Of a stretch of 64,000 nt of DNA, positions 63,910 through 64,000 are shown one piece after another. This DNA comes from Streptomyces sp. DSM 15324 (GTDB lineage Bacteria; Actinomycetota; Actinomycetes; Streptomycetales; Streptomycetaceae), in NCBI RefSeq assembly GCF_001514285.1, contig NZ_KQ949023.1:850203-914202 (forward strand), given 5' to 3'. The notes under the pieces were generated by a model. The model made no database searches, was not told the origin of the DNA, and worked only from the letters and a program-made list of their open reading frames with translations. Within the stretch, counting starts at the first letter, position 1, and each line of letters opens with the position of its first letter. A program made the translations under genes and the position numbers.

Positions 63910-64000
63910 CGGCCCAGTGGACCACGCCGGTGTGGAGAAACGGCGAAGGCGGCGGTTCCCGGGATCGGGGACCGCCGCCTCAGGGGCCGGCGCTGGGTGC

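Overview
The window is very G+C-rich (about 70% or more across most of it) and shows streptomycete gene style: GTG starts, purine-rich Shine-Dalgarno sites, and long antisense open frames that are composition artefacts. It contains a homodimeric pyruvate dehydrogenase E1 (aceE), tandem TerD genes, a partial FasR-like PucR regulator at the left edge, and many secreted or Tat-like proteins. From memory the order fasR ... aceE ... ahpE ... terD resembles the chromosome core of Streptomyces coelicolor and relatives; this was not checked by search. One tRNA is present (Val, anticodon TAC). There is no rRNA and no CRISPR array.

Layout. 1-9.2 kb holds regulators and detoxification-type enzymes: FasR-like regulator, pirin, serine hydrolase, a MerR/aldo-keto reductase operon, a DUF4429 protein, a DUF1023-type hydrolase, and a divergent TetR/DHA2 exporter pair. 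9.3-14.3 kb holds a voltage-gated K+ channel, aceE, a DUF3052 protein and the peroxiredoxin AhpE. 14.4-23.3 kb is a tellurite/stress (Ter) island: four TerD-domain proteins, a TerC-like DUF475 membrane protein, and a biosynthetic module of TIM-barrel C-C lyase, a PRTase-TRSP-StiP fusion and a HAD phosphatase. 23.7-32 kb is mostly envelope: a class A PBP with a damaged transpeptidase site, a polysaccharide-deacetylase-like protein, a secreted amidase-domain protein, a DUF4383 membrane protein, a coiled-coil protein, the tRNA, and a His/Cys-rich secreted protein with a DUF305 lipoprotein.

32.5-36.9 kb is the most interesting accessory locus. It is a one-strand, partly overlapping gene set of lower G+C (about 60%). 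It encodes a small LuxR-type regulator with a repetitive tail, two paralogous cysteine-free secreted peptides, a DUF5819 (SdpA-like) protein, an HTTM (SdpB-like) membrane protein, a DCC thiol-disulfide oxidoreductase and a serine beta-lactamase-fold protein. I read it as an actinobacterial relative of the Bacillus SdpAB toxin-maturation system, with unfamiliar precursor peptides.

37-46 kb holds DedA, DoxX, a large FAD-NAD(P)-binding protein, a PhoD-like phosphatase, a secreted HNH nuclease, and a GDT1/TMEM165-type exporter behind a yybP-ykoY (Mn2+) riboswitch. 46-56 kb holds an unusual exporter with a C-terminal winged-helix-like region, small membrane and coiled-coil proteins, an O-methyltransferase, a repeat-rich membrane protein and a GT87-PAP2 fusion. 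56-59 kb is a mobile-element scar: a truncated secreted-toxin gene butted against a truncated tyrosine integrase, plus a toxin-antitoxin pair and about 1 kb without recognisable genes. 59-64 kb resumes core-like content: a steroid-type thiolase divergent from a CYP125-like P450 over two palindromic operators, an epoxide-hydrolase-like enzyme, a CGNR regulator and a YoaK/DUF1275 membrane protein.
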